Source: JAEUKA01 sp044228505
Lineage (GTDB): Bacteria; Myxococcota_A; Polyangia; Palsa-1104; JAEUJZ01
DNA length: 64,000 nt
Direction: 5' to 3'
Assembly (NCBI GenBank): GCA_044228505.1
Contig: JBGAUT010000010.1
Span: 1-64,000 of the forward strand
Part shown: piece after piece, positions 61,001 to 64,000 of the stretch
How the letters are laid out: each line of letters starts with the position of its first letter
Position numbering within the stretch: position 1 is the first letter of the stretch
Position numbers and translations under genes: made by a program
The notes under the pieces: generated by a model
The model's database searches: none
What the model saw: the letters and a program-made list of their open reading frames with translations, nothing else
Told to the model about the DNA's origin: nothing

Positions 61001-64000
61001 GTCATATCCCCGCCCTACTCCGGCTTCAGCTACGGGCCCTGGCCACCGAACGCAATGCGCTGCAACACAGCCCGCTGAGTCGCTTCGTGACGTCCGGATT
61101 ACAAGCACAGTTCGCTCTTAAGAAAGGCAGCCCAGCCCAGCCGTGGTGGGGCCTCAAGCTGGCCGTTACCGAAGAAAGTGACGCCAATGAGCCCGCCGCC
61201 GCGCTCAAGACCTATCGCGAACTCCGCCCGATCGCCGACGGTGTGCCCGGTCTGATGGGGCTCGACGACTGGATTTACACTACGGCCTGGCGTGCCGGTC
61301 AAGGCCTCGACCTGATCGAGCGTGAACTTTCACAAGATCCCGATTCCGATACGCGCTACGCACTGCTGCTGCTTGCCGGAGAGCAGCTCGAAGCCCAAGG
61401 GAAAGCCCGCGCTGCCACGGAGCGCTACCAGCAAGCACTGGAGTTGCGCCCCGGTCATCCGGTGGCCAAGGCGAAGCTCGTGCAGGCGTACCTTGCCGCT
61501 GGAATGCTCGATGAGCTGGAGCGCCACACGGCAAGCGAGCTAAAGGACGCACCAGAAATCTCCACCCGCGTCCAGGCCTACGAACGGCAAGCGCTGCTGG
61601 CGAACCTGCGAATCAGCGATCCGTCCGAGCGCAGCGAAGCAATTGTGACGGCATATCGGAACGTGCTGACCGTCGATGCCAACAATCACTTGGCGATGCG
61701 CATCCTCGAACGTCACTTCATTGCACGAGGCCAGTGGGGCGAACTCATCCATCTGTACGAGCAGATGGGCTTGACCGCGACCGACACACCGTTTGCGGTT
61801 CACATTAGTTCGGACCGTGCGCGACTGCGGCAGCGACTGCTGTGGCAAGAAGGGGGCGACCCGGCGGCCACGCACAATCAAATGGAAAACGACTTCCGGT
61901 TGGCGCTGTATCGCGACCGGACCTGCCGACCGGCGCTGCGATTCCTCCATGAAGGCGCGGTGCTGCGCGACGATCAAGTGCAGCTTGCCGAGCTTTCCCA
62001 GCAGGTGGGAGAGCTGTCGATTGGCAGTGGTCCCGCCGAGCAAAGTCTCAAGCTGAGCGCGGCCATCTTTCTTACGCGGGCGGCCGAGGCTGCTGCGCAG
62101 AGCGGTGGCGATGTGGATCAGGTGATTGCGCTGTACCAGGCGGCGCTCCATCGTGCACCGGATCAGATTCCGACGCTGCGTGGCCTGCTGCACTACTCTT
62201 TGCTCCATCAGCGGTATCAAGTGGCGCTGTCAGCCGCCGAGCAGCTCGCTGACAAGCTCTACGACACCGAAGAGCGATACCTGCATTACATGCTCGCTGG
62301 CGTGCTGGCGCAAAACATGGTTCCCGACGTGGCTCGCTGTCGCAAAGCGCTGCGCAGTGGACTCAATCTGCTTCCCGACCGCATAGAAGCGTTCGCCCGA
62401 CTGCGCGGCTCGTATGCAACAACCAGTGCCAACGACAGCGAAGACGCCCGTGCTCTGGCGGAGCTGCTCAAAGAGCGTCTACGCCGCAGTGACCTGACCG
62501 TCGAACAAACCGTAGGAATGCGCGTCGAACTCGGGCAACTGTACGCTGGACCGCTTCAAAAGCGTGCCCAAGCCAAGCACGAACTCGGCGAGGCACTTCG
62601 GCAAAAGCCGGATCAACACGCAGCGCTGTACACGCTGGGCAAGCTGCACGCAGACGATGGTGAATGGCAGCATGCGATCGAGCCACTCCGTCGCTATTCG
62701 CGGCTTGAGACTAGACCTGCGCAGCTATTGGCGTTGCACCTACTCCTGGGCGAAATCTGGAGCGAGCAGCTTCATGATCCGCAGCAAGCGATCGCCGAAT
62801 ACACCAAAGCGATTCAGATTCAGCCGACCAATCAGACGGCGCTGACCAAACTGGCCGATTTGTTTTTGGCGCAGAACCGGACCGGAGAGACGCTGCCGCT
62901 GCTCAAACGCCTGGTCAAGTACACCGAAGACAAGCAGCGCAAGATTGGCTATTACCATCGAATCGCGGCGCTGTCGGAGCTACAGGGCGACTCGCGTGGT
63001 GCGCTCGAAGCGCTGCGGCAAGCTGTCGAGGTTGATCCGGTCGATCTCCCTGCGATTCGCGAGCTGGCACGGTTTTACGATCGAACCTCGGACGTGCAGT
63101 CGCTGCGCTTCCATCTCGATGCGGCGGCGGGTCGCTTTAGGCCACAGCTTGCCGGCAAACCACGAGAGGTTTCGATCTATCAAGCACTGCTGCAAATCCT
63201 GGCACTTCGTCGCAGCGAGCAAACGCATCTGGCTGCGGGCGCCATCACGGCTCTCGGCGGTGTGGTGCCCAAGGACATTCAAACGCTGCTCGACAAAACG
63301 CTGCAGCGCAAAGAACCGACCAAAAACGGTCTGCGTGACCCGTCGATCGATGATGTGCTCTACCCACAGGTGGTGTCGTCGAGCATCCGCATGCTGTTCC
63401 GGTTGCTTGCGGAGCCGCTCGGGAAACTGTACATCAGCGACGGACGCAAGCTCCAAGCACTTGGCGTCGACCGCAAGGAAAGGCTACCTCGCTCCGGACA
63501 TCCGATCCGCGACCTGGCAAACAAGCTGGCCGCCGAACTGGCGCTGCCGGAGTTTGACATCTATCTGACGGCAGCCCAGGGCAAAAACGACGCTGGTCAG
63601 ACGGTGCCGCACTACACCATCGAGCCGCTGGAGCCCCCAGCGCTCATCATCTCGAGCAGCCTACTAGACGGTGCTTCGGAGCCGGAGCGAAGGTTCCTCC
63701 TAGGAGGATTGCTCAAGATCCTGCACAGCCAGCTACACCTGCCGATGCGGATGTCGTCGGAAGACCTGGCCGTGTTATTTGGCGGCCTGGTCCGTCAGCA
63801 GGTCAAAGACTACGTCCCGGTCGGATTCGCCGAAAAGCGCATCGAGGCCGAGGCGCAAAGGCAACGTCGCGCCATCCCGAGCAAGCTCAACGCTCAGATG
63901 GTGACGCTGGCGATGGAATTCTATGCCGCAGTCCCCAACTACGACGGCATTGCCTCGGCGCTGACGATGAGCAGCCACTACTTCGGTCTGCTGTGGTGTG
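58066..64000 (+). CDS. Very large TPR-type protein with GltI-like C-terminal domain, cut by the window edge (at least 1,978 residues)
   Basis: A frame open from a GTG at 58066 to the last base has no stop. GGAG lies 7 bases upstream of the GTG, just before the stop of the preceding gene. The N-terminus has the acidic aromatic motif LLSDFDFGDEDFNW, followed by a Pro/Thr/Ser-rich disordered stretch to about residue 390. Then come TPR-like repeats (AIERYRRALDLVPNTRSALR, AIAEYTKAIQIQPTNQTALT). From about residue 1,762 it enters the C-terminal domain shared with the two other giants (FDIYL, LLDGASEPERRFLLGGLL, SSEDLAVLFGGLVRQQ). No signal peptide is seen; cytoplasmic. The last part of that domain lies outside the window. 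Confidence 0.9.
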   Translation, partial: MAPADPTSKKPASDDSLLSDFDFGDEDFNWDQAGDSPAPMFNANSEDELPPELRKAVVPPGVAAQTSTPATTKPTEPTVAKTTEPIGDQPSIQTSSSTQTPVVTKAVDPLALPPLEGDMDAAPLPPLLSTGLLGDLDLDLPVPPSQPIAAPKPEVKVQVVKPPVVEIQPIGELSDLSLSIPSVLSATPTSAPATSLAERNAATPSVSQLGDEGNRASDDDDDYDVQIDSAPSAASEPKPASVSRESINDLVPGFGVTSSNESTAGSHPLSEPSVELSLPPPPTLPPVDLAQLAAKASSVPVSIDSVRPGAEPLPPPPATMAGPGVAETPPSVASPQDRLTELPPIQPSSTPVPLRNQGTPIVPRRLPLPSIENLPPPPPCASSGAGLETAGRRVALSLLDGEALSHDGDRSRVAKLLLAAGSHAEALREPAEAIERYRRALDLVPNTRSALRALRRLLQSPGPMAQPDEAASLIDNEQKLSSQAEQQGLRIQHVELLRASGQLGEAKQRSQEFLATVPRGSHKIGQSIALLAQSDVALAQGGVSELAATLDGVLALPTLAGPLRPALQVHRARLEEQAGRDQATAQRYESTLGTSATLSAGIGLLRTASRLPRLRKDEPSPIAKAARAVAAVPAPVALKTALLGLAARLSTGADQQSALGEAAKLGDGSAWDELALAAEQAQDFAAAAAAYLKAAECKRDPWLRSEALRQAGRAFLRAGQDEAAQQALVQSLSMAAATDVPVDSVTSRLLERVCRKLGRPSDLLQMWRQHGQTPDGQGAYAYLYAAQLQLTSKPEAEGRSAAIAELQSALKVRPSFQEAAQRLAELLIANQEPAEAAQVLLRATQQASPSPIAELCRRVLREEASAQLARVGLHAEAARVLLSDAVLPSSVSDIAPTLSAARNWQLALLATRLRGLADPALLQQLAEVLHASAGVAPKRDSAALWFARGSLLASIQPTPVPEGGPVEESYRQALLAEPGHIPALLRLQLRALATERNALQHSPLSRFVTSGLQAQFALKKGSPAQPWWGLKLAVTEESDANEPAAALKTYRELRPIADGVPGLMGLDDWIYTTAWRAGQGLDLIERELSQDPDSDTRYALLLLAGEQLEAQGKARAATERYQQALELRPGHPVAKAKLVQAYLAAGMLDELERHTASELKDAPEISTRVQAYERQALLANLRISDPSERSEAIVTAYRNVLTVDANNHLAMRILERHFIARGQWGELIHLYEQMGLTATDTPFAVHISSDRARLRQRLLWQEGGDPAATHNQMENDFRLALYRDRTCRPALRFLHEGAVLRDDQVQLAELSQQVGELSIGSGPAEQSLKLSAAIFLTRAAEAAAQSGGDVDQVIALYQAALHRAPDQIPTLRGLLHYSLLHQRYQVALSAAEQLADKLYDTEERYLHYMLAGVLAQNMVPDVARCRKALRSGLNLLPDRIEAFARLRGSYATTSANDSEDARALAELLKERLRRSDLTVEQTVGMRVELGQLYAGPLQKRAQAKHELGEALRQKPDQHAALYTLGKLHADDGEWQHAIEPLRRYSRLETRPAQLLALHLLLGEIWSEQLHDPQQAIAEYTKAIQIQPTNQTALTKLADLFLAQNRTGETLPLLKRLVKYTEDKQRKIGYYHRIAALSELQGDSRGALEALRQAVEVDPVDLPAIRELARFYDRTSDVQSLRFHLDAAAGRFRPQLAGKPREVSIYQALLQILALRRSEQTHLAAGAITALGGVVPKDIQTLLDKTLQRKEPTKNGLRDPSIDDVLYPQVVSSSIRMLFRLLAEPLGKLYISDGRKLQALGVDRKERLPRSGHPIRDLANKLAAELALPEFDIYLTAAQGKNDAGQTVPHYTIEPLEPPALIISSSLLDGASEPERRFLLGGLLKILHSQLHLPMRMSSEDLAVLFGGLVRQQVKDYVPVGFAEKRIEAEAQRQRRAIPSKLNAQMVTLAMEFYAAVPNYDGIASALTMSSHYFGLLWC

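Noticed and set aside
1..64000. CRISPR arrays, tRNA genes, insertion sequences, prophage
   Set aside because: No regular spaced direct repeats, no cloverleaf-like segments, no transposase or integrase motifs seen on either strand.

Overview
The window looks like a chromosomal segment from a Myxococcota-type bacterium (formerly Deltaproteobacteria). Four things point there: a long block matching the Glt (adventurous gliding motility) cluster known from Myxococcus xanthus, several very large TPR proteins, a Cys-rich 'DGCGG..CGTC' repeat protein of a kind common in Polyangia-like genomes, and a CcmE of the Cys (CxxxY) type. Coding density is high and many genes overlap by a few bases. I see no tRNA or rRNA gene, no insertion sequence, no prophage and no CRISPR array. 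All assignments come from reading the sequence; no search was run.

Layout. 0-4.2 kb: a DUF2062-methyltransferase fusion and a UvrD/PcrA helicase (minus), divergent from a small charged protein. 4.5-11.1 kb: a YyaL-type thioredoxin-fold protein (plus), an exported protein with eight Cys-rich repeats and a probable lipoprotein (both minus). 11.4-13.9 kb: rplM-rpsI (minus) and tolB (plus). 13.9-22.4 kb: a tightly overlapped minus-strand run moaB-moaA-ccmE-ccmFH-zinc-ribbon protein-Ig-like membrane protein-ccmA-ccmB, with CcmH fused to the end of CcmF.

22.6-45.6 kb is the centrepiece: seven minus-strand genes in the order gltC-like, gltD-like, gltE-like, a small CglF-like protein, gltG (FHA-TonB), a TPR lipoprotein and a giant 3,928-residue gltI-like TPR protein. 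They lie behind a perfect TTGACA-18 nt-TATAAT promoter. A Cys-rich lipoprotein is divergently transcribed from the same intergenic region. The set fits a trans-envelope machine: exported TPR proteins in the periplasm, an inner-membrane FHA-TonB protein and a huge cytoplasmic TPR scaffold. GltA, GltB, GltH, GltJ and MglA-type genes are not in the window.

46.7-52.3 kb: a membrane-anchored GH1 glycosidase, a family-5 uracil-DNA glycosylase, a small lipoprotein, a membrane-fusion protein with an ABC ATPase but no adjacent permease, and a YceI-like protein. 52.5-64 kb: two more very large TPR proteins in tandem (1,843 residues, and at least 1,978 residues running off the window edge). Both end in a domain that I can align by eye with the C-terminus of the giant GltI-like protein. 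That shared domain, on three giant TPR scaffolds, is the most promising undescribed signal here.
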